The notes under the pieces were generated by a model that worked only from the letters and a program-made list of their open reading frames with translations, did not search any database and had not been told where the DNA came from. From Chersky-840 sp963811775 (GTDB taxonomy: Bacteria; Actinomycetota; Acidimicrobiia; Acidimicrobiales; UBA8190), in assembly GCA_963811775.1 (NCBI GenBank), contig CAWESO010000012.1, positions 62,001 to 126,000 of the forward strand: 64,000 nt of DNA. Reading direction: 5' to 3'. Position numbers and translations under genes: made by a program. Shown here piece after piece: positions 24,670-35,383 of this stretch; position 1 is the first letter of the stretch, and each line of letters begins with the position of its first letter.

Positions 24670-26574
24670 GTGACAGACGGCCACTCCCCTGACCAGCCTG
24701 GCTTGTTCCGAAGATCGCTTCGCATGGCCGTGGCCAAGCTGGCTCGCGTTGTCGGGATCCAGGCAGCCAACCCGGAACCAAACCGCGACGCAGACGTCAC
24801 GCGGGACGCGTTCTCCGATGTCGGCGCATACCGAATTTGGCTGGACGACAAGGCCCGAGTTGATACCGGGTCGACGGGCTCGACTGGCACCATCCCACCG
24901 ACATCGTCGATGCCTCCGGATCGCTCGGTCAGCACCGCATCACCGACAATCAGCGTCATCGTCCCGGTATTCCGGCCCGAGCGCTGGTACCTGCAGCGCT
25001 GCATTGAATCTGTCCGGGCCCAGACCTACCAACGATGGGAACTCTGTCTGTGCGACGACGCATCAGGAAGCGAAGAGATCAGCACGCACTTGAAAGAGGC
25101 TGCGGCAGCCGACGCTCGCGTCAAGGTCGCGGTCCACGATAGCAACGGTGGGATCTCACGCGCGTCGAACACCGCCCTCGCCCTGGCGGGGGGGGACTTC
25201 ATCGCCTTGCTCGACCATGACGACGAGTTGACGATCGACGCACTAGAGCTCATCGCCCAGTGCGCGTCAGACAAGCCCGACGCCGATGTCATCTACTCGG
25301 ACGAGGACAAGCTCGATCAAGACGGTGAACGGGGGTTCCCTCAATTCAAGCCCGACTGGTCCCCTGATCTTCTCCTGTCCTATCCGTATCTGGGCCACCT
25401 AACAGTTGTCCGTCGACGACTGGTCGAGGAGATCGGCGGTTTCCGACCCGAGATGGACGGCAGCCAGGACTACGACCTGATGCTGCGAGCAACCGAACGA
25501 GCGCGTGCGATCGTCCACATCCCCCAGGTTTTGTACCACTGGCGCGTCGTTGAAGGCTCAGCCGCCGGAGATCCAGCGGCCAAGCCGTGGGCATACGACG
25601 CCAGCCGGCGGGCCCTCACGGACACACTGACGCGACGGAAGATAGACGGCCACGTGGAACCGGGTCCGTTTCCTGGCTCCTATCACACGCGCCGCAGGGT
25701 GAGCGGTAGTCCGAAGGTGAGCATTATCATTCCTGTCCGCGACGAAGCCCCGATCCTCCGAGAATGCGTCGATTCGTTGGACCGTGACCCAGGCCATGAG
25801 AACTTCGAGATCGTCTTGGTCGACAACGACGGCGTCGGCCCAGAAACACGAGCCCTCATCGACATCCTGTTAGAACGACCCAAGATCCGTCTCCTCGAGC
25901 ACCCCGGCCGGTTCAACTGGTCATCCATCAACAACGCTGCCGCACATTCGTGCGACGCTGACCTGCTGTTGTTCCTCGACGACCGCGTCACCGCCAAGGG
26001 GGGCGGGTGGATAGGGGCGTTGATCGAACAAGCCCAGCGGCCCGAGGTCGGGGTGGTGGGGTCCCGCCTCCTGTACCCCGACGGTAGCCTTGAGCACTGC
26101 GGCCTGGTGTTGGGGATGGACGGCCTGGCGGGCCACCTCTTGTCCCGGTTACCAGGGGCATATGCCGGCTACATGGGATGGGCCGGCGTCGTCAAAGAAT
26201 GCAGTGGCGTAAGCGGAGCGTGCATGATGTCGAGGCGCGAGCTGTTCGAGGAGCTCGGCGGATTCGACGAGACATTTGCGGTCGAGTTCGGTGACGTTGA
26301 CTTCTGCCTGCGCCTACGCCGTGCCGGCTACCGCGTGATTTTTACCCCCCACGCCGAGCTTGTGATCCATGAATCGCAAGCCGAGAGGACCCAGGCCCTC
26401 ACTTGTGACAATCAGGCCTTCCTCCATGCATGGGGCGACGAGATCAGGAGCGGTGATCCATTCTATAACGAAAATCTGAGCAGGCTGCGCACTGATTGTT
26501 CGCTCCGACCCGTCGATGAAGATCGACGATTGGAGTCGATGCTCGCAAGGCTGGCAAGCCCATCAAAGGTGTAA
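24670..26574 (+). CDS. double-domain GT2 glycosyltransferase (O-antigen type)
   Basis: This 634-residue protein has two GT2 (GT-A) domains. The first (about residues 95-320) has ISVIVPVFRPE, LCLCDDASGS, LLDHDDELT and VIYSDEDKLD. The second (about 345-600) has VSIIIPVRDEAPIL, IVLVDNDGVG, LLFLDDRVT and GGFDETFAVEFGDVDFCLRLRRAG. This layout is typical of rhamnan or O-antigen biosynthetic GTs that add sugars in alternation. The front 90 residues are of low complexity. It marks the left edge of the glycan region, and codon use is slightly less GC-rich than to the left. GTG at 24670 is the likely start. Confidence 0.9.
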   Translation: MTDGHSPDQPGLFRRSLRMAVAKLARVVGIQAANPEPNRDADVTRDAFSDVGAYRIWLDDKARVDTGSTGSTGTIPPTSSMPPDRSVSTASPTISVIVPVFRPERWYLQRCIESVRAQTYQRWELCLCDDASGSEEISTHLKEAAAADARVKVAVHDSNGGISRASNTALALAGGDFIALLDHDDELTIDALELIAQCASDKPDADVIYSDEDKLDQDGERGFPQFKPDWSPDLLLSYPYLGHLTVVRRRLVEEIGGFRPEMDGSQDYDLMLRATERARAIVHIPQVLYHWRVVEGSAAGDPAAKPWAYDASRRALTDTLTRRKIDGHVEPGPFPGSYHTRRRVSGSPKVSIIIPVRDEAPILRECVDSLDRDPGHENFEIVLVDNDGVGPETRALIDILLERPKIRLLEHPGRFNWSSINNAAAHSCDADLLLFLDDRVTAKGGGWIGALIEQAQRPEVGVVGSRLLYPDGSLEHCGLVLGMDGLAGHLLSRLPGAYAGYMGWAGVVKECSGVSGACMMSRRELFEELGGFDETFAVEFGDVDFCLRLRRAGYRVIFTPHAELVIHESQAERTQALTCDNQAFLHAWGDEIRSGDPFYNENLSRLRTDCSLRPVDEDRRLESMLARLASPSKV

Positions 26575-26603
26575 AGCGCGCCCAGCGCGGAACGGCTCTG
26601 AAC

Positions 26604-28065
26604 TCAGCGCCGATTATCTGTATCAGGCGTCAATTCCAGAATGAACTGGTAGGCGAACATCGTGGGCCAAATGGTCAGGAACAAATGATCGACAGCCCGC
26701 AGCCATCGGCCTCCTATTCCCTTGATGTCGAGCGCGTCCAAGGGAAGGCCTACGGGTTCGAGGCGGCGAACGCTGAACCCTTCCCGTTCGACCAGTCGGC
26801 GAATGCTGCGGCGGGTGAAGAAGCGGAGGTGGGTCCTGTCCAGGATCCCCCTCTGGTCGTAGTCGAACGCTCCGAAGAATGATCGGAATCGGGGATACCA
26901 GTGAGCCACGTTCGGTACGCAGATCACAGCCGTGCCGTCGCTCCGCAGCAGTGACCTGACCTCTTGAAGGAGGTCTTGGGGCCGCCGCACGTGCTCGAGC
27001 ACGTCCGCTGCAAGGACGACGCCAAATCCGGTGCCCACCTCAGCGGGAATCCCGTGGTCGAGGTCCGCCCGCACGAAAACACCGACGCGCTCGTGTACTC
27101 CTTCCAATTCGAACATGTCGACACCGGTGACGTGGTGCCCTGCAAGCTGTAGACGCTCGGCCAGTGCACCAGAGGAACAACCAAGATCGAGAATCTTCCC
27201 CGGTGGACGCGATCCGAGTCAGCGCGAGGATCCGGCCATGCGAGCTGTCCTCGCTGTCTTTCAGTTTGTACTCGTCGTTTAACGCCACTCTTGTTCCGTC
27301 GCCAAACCCCGCCTTGGCAAGCCGGTACACGATCACGTCCTTTGTGACGTCGGCAGCGTATCGAAGGCCCGCGACATAGCAGATCTCGTCGCCATAGTAC
27401 GTCGGGATTGGAACCTCCACGATGCGCTTCCCGGCGTCGTGAAGCTGAATGATGATCTGGGTGTCGAAGTTGAAACCATCCGCGTTCTGGTCGAACGGGA
27501 TCTGCTTCAGAGCTTCGACGCTATATGCACGGTATCCGGAATGAAACTCGGTGAGATCAGTTCCAAGCGCTGCGTTCTCGAACTTGGAAAGGATTCGGTT
27601 TCCTACATATTTGTACAGGGGCATTCCTCCTTTTCGAGCTGCCCCTTTGATCATGATGCGTGATCCGAACACCGCGTCGGCCTCTTCATCGAGAAGGGGA
27701 GCAACCAGTTCCGGGAGGCACTCCGGAGCGTACTGGCCGTCTCCGTGAAGCATGACGACGATGTCGAGCCCATGCTCGATCGCGACCTGATAGCCGGCTT
27801 TCTGGTTGCCGCCGTAGCCGAGATTGCGTGGCTGGCGGATCATCGTGATCGGGAGATCGGAGATCTGCTGGTAGCCGAGTCCCACGAGATAGGTGGCATC
27901 TTGGCTGTGGTCGTCGCTGACGATCACCTCGCTGATCCTCGGGCGAAACTCTGGTGGTATGCGGTCCAACACCGCAGCGAGGGTGGTGGCGGCGTTGTAC
28001 GCCACGATGAGGATCCCGATCTTCTTCTCCCCGACCCTGTTCTCAGCTCTCTTCAACGCTCTCAC
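26604..28065 (-). CDS. bifunctional GT2 glycosyltransferase / class I methyltransferase, frameshifted
   Basis: The 5' part (28065 to about 27225) encodes a GT2 domain: IGILIVAYNAATTLAAVLDR, VIVSDDHSQDAT, MLHGDGQYAPE and FHSGYRAYSVEA. Past about 27225 the next frame reads PGKILDLGCSSGALAERL, a SAM loop, then FGVVLAADVLEHVRRPQDLLQ and DRTHLRFFTRRSIRRLVE, a complete methyltransferase. The methyltransferase frame has no start codon of its own before its upstream stop, and the domain order matches known bifunctional GT2/methyltransferase proteins. So this is one fused gene split by a one-base shift near 27205-27225. It probably makes and methylates a polymer or lipid-linked glycan. Confidence 0.75.
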
Positions 28066-28627
28066 GCCCTATCTCACGGTGAGCACCACATCGGCGATCC
28101 TGTTCTGGCAGATCTCTATCCTCCCACGGATGGCGACCCCTCAGAAACATTTGCCCTGAGCACTCATTCGGACCGTTTTGGCCGGCCTATTGGAGGGTCA
28201 GGATTGGGCTTTGCCGACCTGTCGCTCTCTTCGGCCAGGTGCTCGGTTGCATTCCCACGCGCGAGTCAGACGAGGTCGTAACGCACGACGCGGTCGATGG
28301 CCCAAAGCCGTGCCGGGTCCAGCCCTTGGCTGATCGGACGACCCGAGATCGGAGTGGAGTCCTCCGACGATCTCCGAAACTCGGGTCCCCAGCGCCTGCG
28401 CAGCTGCTGTCCTCGCGGGTACTCCGTGCGGGACCTGACGACGGCATGGCCTTGCCGAACACGACGACGAGCAGCCGCGAGACGGTCCCACAAACCCTCG
28501 TGGGATCGAGCCTTCGGGGAGCGATCCGGCCAGGTGCCATGGCGTCGCGCTGACACAGTTCAGGGCCAAGAGACTGGATCCGTCCCATGGACCGCGCTTG
28601 TTAGGATTGCGGGATGGTTGCGACACC
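28066..28627. other. intergenic stretch, no supported gene
   Basis: No frame has convincing family motifs. A minus-strand frame at 28266-28556 reads protein-like in places (GPEFRRSSEDST) but cannot be assigned. A TAGGAT box at 28602-28607 with an ATG 6 nt later (28614) may be the leaderless promoter of the glycosyltransferase gene that follows, if a one-base shift lies between. Confidence 0.4.
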
Positions 28628-30494
28628 ATGCAGATCATGAGTCCCACTTACTACGTCTACGTGAGCGACCGCGGGAACGTCTTCATGACCGAGATCGCAG
28701 CCGTGCTCGCCGCGACGCTTTCCGATCTGGGCTACCACACGGTGTATCCCGCTCCGGGTCTTCCCGAGCCCGGTCGGGACCGCGTCAACCTGGTGGTGGC
28801 CCCTACGAGTTCTTTACGCTCCAGCAGGGTCTGAGCGAACGGGAGCTGCTCAACGCTGCGGAGGTGAGCGTGTCGGTTGGTGTCGAACAACCGGGTACGA
28901 GCTGGTTCGAACTCGGCACCCATTATGCGAGCGCCGGTCCTGTGGTCCTGGATATCAGCCCGTACGCGGTGAACGAGCTGAGCCGACAGGGTCTCGATGC
29001 GATCCATCTCCAATTGGGGTACCACCCGAGTTGGGACCAGTGGGGTGGAGACTCCATCCGACCCCGACCCACCGATCTCCTCTTCTCGGCTCTTCGACAC
29101 CACGCCGGGAATGCATCTTGTCCGAAGCGGCGCCTCTACTCTGGGACTGCAACGCGGATATTCGGCTCTTCGAGTTCCCGAAGCCGATGATCGAACCTCG
29201 GGCACACTTCGTGGTATCGACGGCAAAGTGGGAGTTGCTCGCCTCCAGCCGCGTCTTACTGAACATTCACCGTCATGAGGTCCCGTATTTCGAGTGGGTG
29301 CGAGTGCTCGAGGCGGTCGTGAACGGCTGCCTGGTCGTGTCGGAGACCTCTGCCGACTATGGGCCGTTGATTCCAGGCGAGCACCTGATTGCCGCGCCGT
29401 CCGAGCTCCTCGGCGCCTACACGGCCAGCATCATGACCGACGAGGCGCTGCGCACAGATCTGGCGGCCGCTGCCTACGATTTTGTCCGTACCAAGCTCGA
29501 GCTCAAGACCCTGCTCGAGCCCATTTGCGCCCACGTCGAGGATGTCGTGATACACGTCCCTCGTCACCGAAAGGCCCTCCCTTTCCGATCGGCGACCCTT
29601 CGCCACGCGACGCCAAGTCCAGCTGCCGCCGAGGGCCCTCCGACTCCATGCGCGATCTATGGGCCCGGGTCAAGGAGTTGCTCGATGGAGAGACCGACTT
29701 GTTGCAGCGGGTCGAGGCGCTGCAGGCAGGCGCGCCTCCTCCACGGCGACGCTGATCACGTCGATGTGTTCGTGACACGGGCGTGGGGAGGCTTCGTCCC
29801 CGACGTGAGCGTGGTGGTCACCTCCTGCAGATTATCAGGGGCTCGTCGCCGAGGCAATCGAATCAGTGATGAGCTCGTCGGGGGTGACCGCGGAATTGAT
29901 CGTCGTCGATGACCACTCCCAGGACAATACATCGACACGATCAGGGAGCTGATGAGCACCACCGACTGGTTTCCCACGATGTTGCTGGCCAAGGCAGCCA
30001 ATGGCGGAGTTGGCTCGGCCCGGACCGTCGGCATCGCTCGCCCACGCCGAACGGGTGTTCGTCTTGGACGCTGACAACGTCATCTACCCCATGACCCTGA
30101 AGAAGCTGTCAACGGCTCTCGACGAATCGCCAGACGCTGCCTTCTCCTATGGCATCATCGCCAAGGATGGGAATTCCGGACTCCTGAGCCACTTGCCGTG
30201 GGACGTGGAGCGCCTGACTGAGGCCAACTACATCGACGCGATGGCGATGATCCGACGCCGTGTGTGGAACGAGATCGGTGACTACGACAAGTACTTCAGC
30301 CTTCGGGGCTGGGAGGACTGGGAGTTTTGGCTGCGACTGGCGGCCCAGGGATCCTTCGGCGTCTTCGTACCTGAGTTCGTGGGGTGTTATCGGGTGCATT
30401 CGCTGTCGCGCCAGCAGACGGTGAATCTCCACACAGAACCGTTGATGAAGGACTTCCAAGACGCTACCCATTCCTGCCCTGGAGCCAGGGCTGA
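28628..30494 (+). CDS. two-domain glycosyltransferase, broken into many frames
   Basis: Across frames the segment reads as one protein. The N-terminal half (to about 29600) is a GT-B-like or CgeB-type domain: YYVYVSDRGNVFMTEIAAVL, VVLDISPYAVNEL, ASSRVLLNIHRHEVPYFEW and VNGCLVVSETSADYGPL. The second half is GT2: DVSVVVTSC, LIVVDDHSQDN, FVLDADNVIYPM, and YFSLRGWEDWEFWLRLAAQG. At least seven one-base shifts are needed (near 28800, 29090, 29610-29760, 29835, 29930, 30045 and 30465). After the last shift it ends in LPWSQG and TGA at 30492-30494. Either the assembly has indels here or the gene is dead. Confidence 0.65.
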
Positions 30495-30512
30495 TCGCCC
30501 CACGAGGTGAAG

Positions 30513-30792
30513 ATGCTTGACCAGACCCAGCTCATTGACAGTGCCAGAGTGCAGACACTCGAGGCTGAGGTTCGCACTCTGCGACAGCGGTTGGAGCAAC
30601 GAGAAGAACTGCTCCGCGTGCTCAACCGCCGGCTGCTCCAGCTCGAGCACGGCGGAGAGCAGCTTTCTGGAATCTCGCCGAGCTGAAGTCGGACTGCTTC
30701 AGGAGGAGTTGGAGTCATTGCGAAACACGAAGCTGTTCCGTTGGTCGTCTCCGGTTCGGGACGTCTACAGCCGAATGAGGAGCCGGAAGTGA
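30513..30792 (+). CDS. small coiled-coil protein with glycan-cluster tail motif
   Basis: An ATG at 30513 preceded by GAGGTGAAG opens a coiled coil (VQTLEAEVRTLRQRLEQREE, leucine heptads). After a one-base shift near 30680 it continues as VGLLQEELESLRNTKLFRW and ends PVRDVYSRMRSRK, about 92 residues in all. The tail LRNTKLFRWSSPVR is of a type often found at the C-terminus of glycosyltransferases and methyltransferases in polysaccharide clusters. The stop overlaps the next methyltransferase start (GTGA). It may tether or pair the neighbouring enzymes; the function is unknown. Confidence 0.5.
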
Positions 30793-31710
30793 ACCCCTCA
30801 GCGTCTCGCTACACGGCTGACATCCATCTTCGTGCTGTCAACGACGCTCACATTCTGGCTATCGGACGGGTCCCAGCCAACAGCCGCGTTCTCGATCTCG
30901 GCGTGGCGGACGGGTCGGTGGCGGCCCTTCTCAAGGACATGGGCTGCAGGGTGTGGGGGGTGGAGCTGGACCCTGTCGCAGCCGAAGAACCGGCCCGGCG
31001 TGTGCGAGGAGGTAGTGGTCGCAGACCTCAACACCCTTGATCTCGCCCAGCGGTTTCAGGGTCAGCAGTTCGATGTGGTCCTCATGCTCGACGTCCTCGA
31101 ACATCTGAGCGATCCGGTGGCAGCCCTGGAACGACTGAAACCGGTCCTGGCCGAGGGAGGTTGGGGCGTCATCTCACTCCCCAATGTGGCCCACCTTTCG
31201 CTGCGGTTGTCCCTCCTACAGGGAAACTTCACGTACACGGACGTGGGGCTGCTCGACCGAACCCATCTCCGCTTCTTCGACCGTGCCGGGGTGGATGATC
31301 TACTCGAACAGGCGGGGTGGGGGATGTTCGACATCGAACGCGTCACCCGGCGACTCGGGACCACGGAGATACAGATCGATGATGTCGACCCCGAGCTCGT
31401 CCGGCAACTGGAATCCGAGACCGAAGCTCTCACGTACCAATTTGTGATCAGCGGAGCCCCGCTGGGATCCGCCTTGCTCGACAGTCCGCCGGTCCTTCCC
31501 GCCGCGGTCGCTCAGGGCGCGCTCTTGGAGTGCCTGACGCGGATCGCTGAACTGGACGAGGAAGTACGCCAGCTGCGCCGAGCGCTCCCAACCGATCTGT
31601 TGGAGCAACTGACGGCCATCCGGACCGGCGGAATCGAACGTCGCGGCCATTTGAAGTACCTCCTGGACGCTCTGCAGTCGGACGCGTTCAGGAACCGGGG
31701 TGTGGGCTAG
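30789..31710 (+). CDS. class I SAM-dependent methyltransferase, frameshifted
   Basis: The first frame gives SRVLDLGVADGSVAALL (SAM loop) and VWGVELDPVAAEEPARRV. After a one-base shift near 31005 the second frame gives VVVADLNTLDL, VVLMLDVLEHLSDPVAALER and ISLPNVAHLSLRLSLLQG, then DRTHLRFFDRAGVDDLL. The last motif matches the methyltransferase of the fused gene at 26604-28065, so both are of the same glycan-cluster type. A C-terminal helical extension of about 90 residues follows. GTG at 30789 overlaps the previous stop. It probably O-methylates a sugar or lipid-linked intermediate. Confidence 0.82.
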
Positions 31711-31776
31711 CCGGCTGCGAGCGGCACACCTGGGCTTCCTGCCTACGAGGCGTCTCATCAACAGCCGCAGAATCCA

Positions 31777-34182
31777 TCACGCATCGTGCTTCAGCGGTTC
31801 ACGAATCCCCGACGCTGCCGTCGCATCTATTGATACTGGTCGGTACTGCCGCTGGTCGCCCGCGTCCGTCGGACGTCTTCGTCGCATCCAGGCCATCACG
31901 GAAAGCACAAGGATGAGAACACAAATCGCCGCCGAGGCGATGCTCAAGACCAGACCCTTTGCCAAGCCCACCGGGCTATACCGCAACTGTACGATCGACC
32001 TGCCGGCGGGAATCCGGACCGCCTGTTCGTTGAAGTCGGCTCTCTGGACCGGCGTCCGTACCCCATTCACCGTTGCCGACCACCCTGGGTCCCACATGTC
32101 CGGGATCACGAGGAACCCCGGCCTGGAGGACCGCACCGTCACACTCGCACTATTCACCCCTTGTCTGGCGGACATGACTCTCGCTCGACCCGATCTTCCC
32201 GTTGAGGATTTCCCCGCGCCCGCCAGAATGACTTGCTGACGATAGGGGAACGTCGCACTTGTGAATCGACTCAGACTGTCGCCATCGCTCTTCACGTACT
32301 CGTCGTTGTAGACGACAAGCGGTCCGGTTGGAGCGCCGGTCCATGCAAAGACGCTTCCGTCATTACCGGTGTAGACCCTCTTCCATCCGAGCCCTTCGAC
32401 CGTGCTCACCAGCGAGGTGATCGCGGCGGTCGCCGGTGTGAAGGCTATTTGGTCGACTCCGAGCCTAGGAAGAAGATCGTAGCGAACCGTCAGCGCGTCG
32501 AATGTGGGCTGGAACGCGCCCTCGAGCTTTGTCGCAATGACCTCGCTCGGCTCCTCGCCGCCGACCACGCGCCACACGTCCACTGTTCGGGTAGGGACCG
32601 AGCTATCGTACCCGTTCGCACTCGCGATGCCGAACACCAGAGCGTCATCCGAATCGAGCATCGGAGGCTGCCAACCCGCTGAATCATTGTCGGCGGGAAG
32701 TACTCGGTTCGTCCATCCCGCGACCCCAAAGTTCCCCGACTGCAAGGCACGAATGAGTGGAGTTACAGGAAATGCCGAGCTCGGTGTCCTGGGGAGAAAA
32801 GGCGGATTGATGTCGCGGCCATACCACCCAAGCTGAAGGGCTGTGACCGCGACGACGACCGCGGCCATGCACCGAGAGATCCACCACCGACCCGTATGGC
32901 GCGAATACCAACGAAAGACCCGGGACGGCGATGAGGTCGACAACGAAACACCTGGCCCGGCGACAGCACGCATCAAAGCGTCGAGCCCAACTGCACCCAA
33001 TACAGCCAATCCCAGGTCGAAAAGGAAGAGCAATCGCGAGTACGGGCGAAAGATACTCATTCCCGGGATGAGCTTGTACGCGAGCCAACTCACCGGGCCA
33101 CCGATCGCCACAAGAACAGAACCGACAACCAGCCCTCGTCCGAGACCCGACCCTTTACGTCGGAGCAAAAACCCGACGACGGCACAGACTACGGTCAGAG
33201 TCCCGGCAAACGCAACTCCCCACTGCATCTTTTCTTCGGTGATCGGGAGTGAGACGGGCCAGATCGCATACCGTAGGTCTGACGGTGCAAGCAACATTCC
33301 CCGGGTAATGTCCGCGAAGGTAAGCGCCTGTCGTGAAATGTCGCTCGTCAAGTACGCGGTCGGAACGAGAAGAAAGGCCGCCAAACCGACTCCGAGCCCT
33401 GCACCGGTAAGCCCCCGAGCCATCGGTGCGAACGCATGCCTCGAATGACTCGTCCGCCATCGTGCCAAGAGCTCGCCGATAGCGAGAACACCTCCATAAA
33501 GACAGATCGTGACCAGGCATATGTCAGCGAAGAGGAGGTGTGTGGACAGGAACAACAATGCGATGCAAGCGGCTGCCGCCACCGACCAAGGCCACGAGCG
33601 AAGTATCGATCTTCGCATCGTAAGCAGGCCTGCCGGCAGCCACGCAAAAAGCGGCGCTACGACTTCCAACTGCAACCAGGCAAGCGTGAACGATCCGAAC
33701 ATCCATGAGACCGCGCCGAGAAGAGCAGCCGGTGGGCTGAGTCCGAGATCGACAAGAAGCCAATACGTGAAGAGCCCCGCCAGTGTGACGTGGAATACCG
33801 ACAATGCGTCATGCGCTGTCGTAGGGCTGACTGTCTTGGCGAGGAACAGGCGCGGCGGGTAAAGGAGCGCGCTGGATCCGTCAGCAAAAAGCGGTTGGCC
33901 GCCGAACGAGTCGGGATTCCACCACGGGATCGTCCCCTGTTTGACGGTGGCCGTGAGCTCGCCCTGCAATGGGAAGTTCAGCGCCGCCTGATCAGACTGG
34001 GGATAGAACTCATATCCCTTGCTTTGGGCGGCCCAGGGATATACCACTCCCTCGTAACCCGGAACGGCTGAGAACACGTGACCGGTAAGAAGCGGAAAGA
34101 ACCATGTGAGCGCGAGCGCAATGATGACCCCCGCAGAGGCCAGGTGCACGCCCCACGGGACCTTAGGCTCTGCGTCCTTCAC
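31777..34182 (-). CDS. YfhO-type multi-pass membrane protein
   Basis: This 801-residue protein has about 12 transmembrane segments in its first 450 residues, an extracytoplasmic region of about 280 residues, and a last transmembrane helix near residue 750. YfhO-like marks are PWWNPDSFGGQPLFADG, FRPYSRLLFLFDLGLAVLGAVG and the late WDPGWSATVNG. The YfhO family is implicated in glycosylating envelope polymers such as lipoteichoic acid and behaves like a GT-C enzyme; the exact role here is inference. It lies convergent to the methyltransferase gene in the glycan region. Confidence 0.85.
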   Translation of the reverse strand: MKDAEPKVPWGVHLASAGVIIALALTWFFPLLTGHVFSAVPGYEGVVYPWAAQSKGYEFYPQSDQAALNFPLQGELTATVKQGTIPWWNPDSFGGQPLFADGSSALLYPPRLFLAKTVSPTTAHDALSVFHVTLAGLFTYWLLVDLGLSPPAALLGAVSWMFGSFTLAWLQLEVVAPLFAWLPAGLLTMRRSILRSWPWSVAAAACIALLFLSTHLLFADICLVTICLYGGVLAIGELLARWRTSHSRHAFAPMARGLTGAGLGVGLAAFLLVPTAYLTSDISRQALTFADITRGMLLAPSDLRYAIWPVSLPITEEKMQWGVAFAGTLTVVCAVVGFLLRRKGSGLGRGLVVGSVLVAIGGPVSWLAYKLIPGMSIFRPYSRLLFLFDLGLAVLGAVGLDALMRAVAGPGVSLSTSSPSRVFRWYSRHTGRWWISRCMAAVVVAVTALQLGWYGRDINPPFLPRTPSSAFPVTPLIRALQSGNFGVAGWTNRVLPADNDSAGWQPPMLDSDDALVFGIASANGYDSSVPTRTVDVWRVVGGEEPSEVIATKLEGAFQPTFDALTVRYDLLPRLGVDQIAFTPATAAITSLVSTVEGLGWKRVYTGNDGSVFAWTGAPTGPLVVYNDEYVKSDGDSLSRFTSATFPYRQQVILAGAGKSSTGRSGRARVMSARQGVNSASVTVRSSRPGFLVIPDMWDPGWSATVNGVRTPVQRADFNEQAVRIPAGRSIVQLRYSPVGLAKGLVLSIASAAICVLILVLSVMAWMRRRRPTDAGDQRQYRPVSIDATAASGIREPLKHDA

Positions 34183-34324
34183 GACAACGTTCGCGGTCTC
34201 GGAATTCGAAGGTGTGCTGCATTGTGGGCAACAGAGACGACTTCAGTCCGCGGTTGGCGAATCTCAGAGCGCGCCCGCACAATCGCGAGGGCACGCCGGG
34301 TTCGACCATTGCCTCATTTCGTGT

Positions 34325-35383
34325 TCACCGAACTCGCAACCAGAGACTTCCGCCCGGATTCTCGGCCCAGATCGGCAAGGCCGTGCTGACCTGGTCCCAG
34401 TGCGAGTGTGCGAGATAGTTGTTGAACCACACGATCTCGAAATCCTGGTTCGCAGTCAAAAACGCACGAACGAGGTATGCCTCGTTCCATGCTCTTCCCT
34501 CCAGAACCCAGGATCGGGGGTACTCAAACGGCCAAAAGATGTCGTGGATGTGAATGAGCACCCCGGATGGCAAGGAAGGGATGACGTCGAAGTACAGGTG
34601 ATTGACATCACTTCCGGCCTTGGTGACGTGGCTCGAATCGATGAACAGGATGTCGCCCGGCCCGAGCGACGAGAAGACTTCCAGCCCCACGTTTTGGACG
34701 GGCTCAGCCATGATTTCGACGCTCTGGTCGTTGGACCCGAGCAACTCGAGCATCCGCCCAGGATGGGGGTCGATGAACGTCGCAGTACAGCTGTTGTCGA
34801 GGAACTCGTCATCGGTGTCCAGAAGCAGGGCCGATGAGTACCCGATGCCAACCTCGATGACACGATTCGGCCGAAGATGACGGAGAAGGCAGTGGTACAC
34901 GAGCGCGTCTCCAGGCCCGAACCAAATATTGTCGTAGTAGTAACGATGTCGGCCGTCGGGTTGGACCGAGAACGGTTGTTCATTGCTGAACGGCACAAGG
35001 TGCTCGAGAAGCTCGAGTTGCCGCTCGACTCCTAAATCAACACCGACCAAGGAATCGGGCTTGTGCCCGAACAACCGAGCCTCGTCCTGCCGGACCGCGT
35101 CAAGGTCGGGATGAGGAGAATAAAAGTGACCTGGAGGCCACAATCCGTACCGATCAAACGTTTCCTGAAGGGCAGCGAGACTGTCGGACAAACTCCGGTT
35201 CTCGGCTTCCAACCCCATGCGGGCGGCAGCCAGGTCATCGCGCTCTGCTTCCAATCGTTGGTTGCAAGCACTCAGGTCATCGCGCTCGGCTTCCAAGCGT
35301 GAGCTGTGGTCGGCCAGGTCGTCACGCGATTCCAAAAGAGACCGTAGACGAGGCACGTGCCGACCAAGCGAAGCCGCATCCAT
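34325..35383 (-). CDS. class I methyltransferase (Methyltransf_24-like) with N-terminal coiled coil
   Basis: This 352-residue protein starts with a coiled coil (about residues 10-75) built from near-identical repeats of LEAERDDL. The catalytic part follows: WFGPGDALVYHCLLRHLRP, VIEVGIGYSSALLLDT (SAM loop), ATFIDPHPGRMLELL, and ILFIDSSHVTKAGSDV. IHIHDIFWPFEYP is the typical Methyltransf_24 ending core, with the His-Asp pair. Such proteins methylate sugars in surface glycan clusters. The repeats are also visible in the DNA as about three copies of a ~45-bp unit between 35227 and 35335. Confidence 0.85.
   Translation of the reverse strand: MDAASLGRHVPRLRSLLESRDDLADHSSRLEAERDDLSACNQRLEAERDDLAAARMGLEAENRSLSDSLAALQETFDRYGLWPPGHFYSPHPDLDAVRQDEARLFGHKPDSLVGVDLGVERQLELLEHLVPFSNEQPFSVQPDGRHRYYYDNIWFGPGDALVYHCLLRHLRPNRVIEVGIGYSSALLLDTDDEFLDNSCTATFIDPHPGRMLELLGSNDQSVEIMAEPVQNVGLEVFSSLGPGDILFIDSSHVTKAGSDVNHLYFDVIPSLPSGVLIHIHDIFWPFEYPRSWVLEGRAWNEAYLVRAFLTANQDFEIVWFNNYLAHSHWDQVSTALPIWAENPGGSLWLRVR

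Noticed and set aside
28266..28556. Minus-strand frame with protein-like phrases (GPEFRRSSEDST)
   Set aside because: No recognisable family, no good start and overlapping frames of equal length; not enough to annotate.
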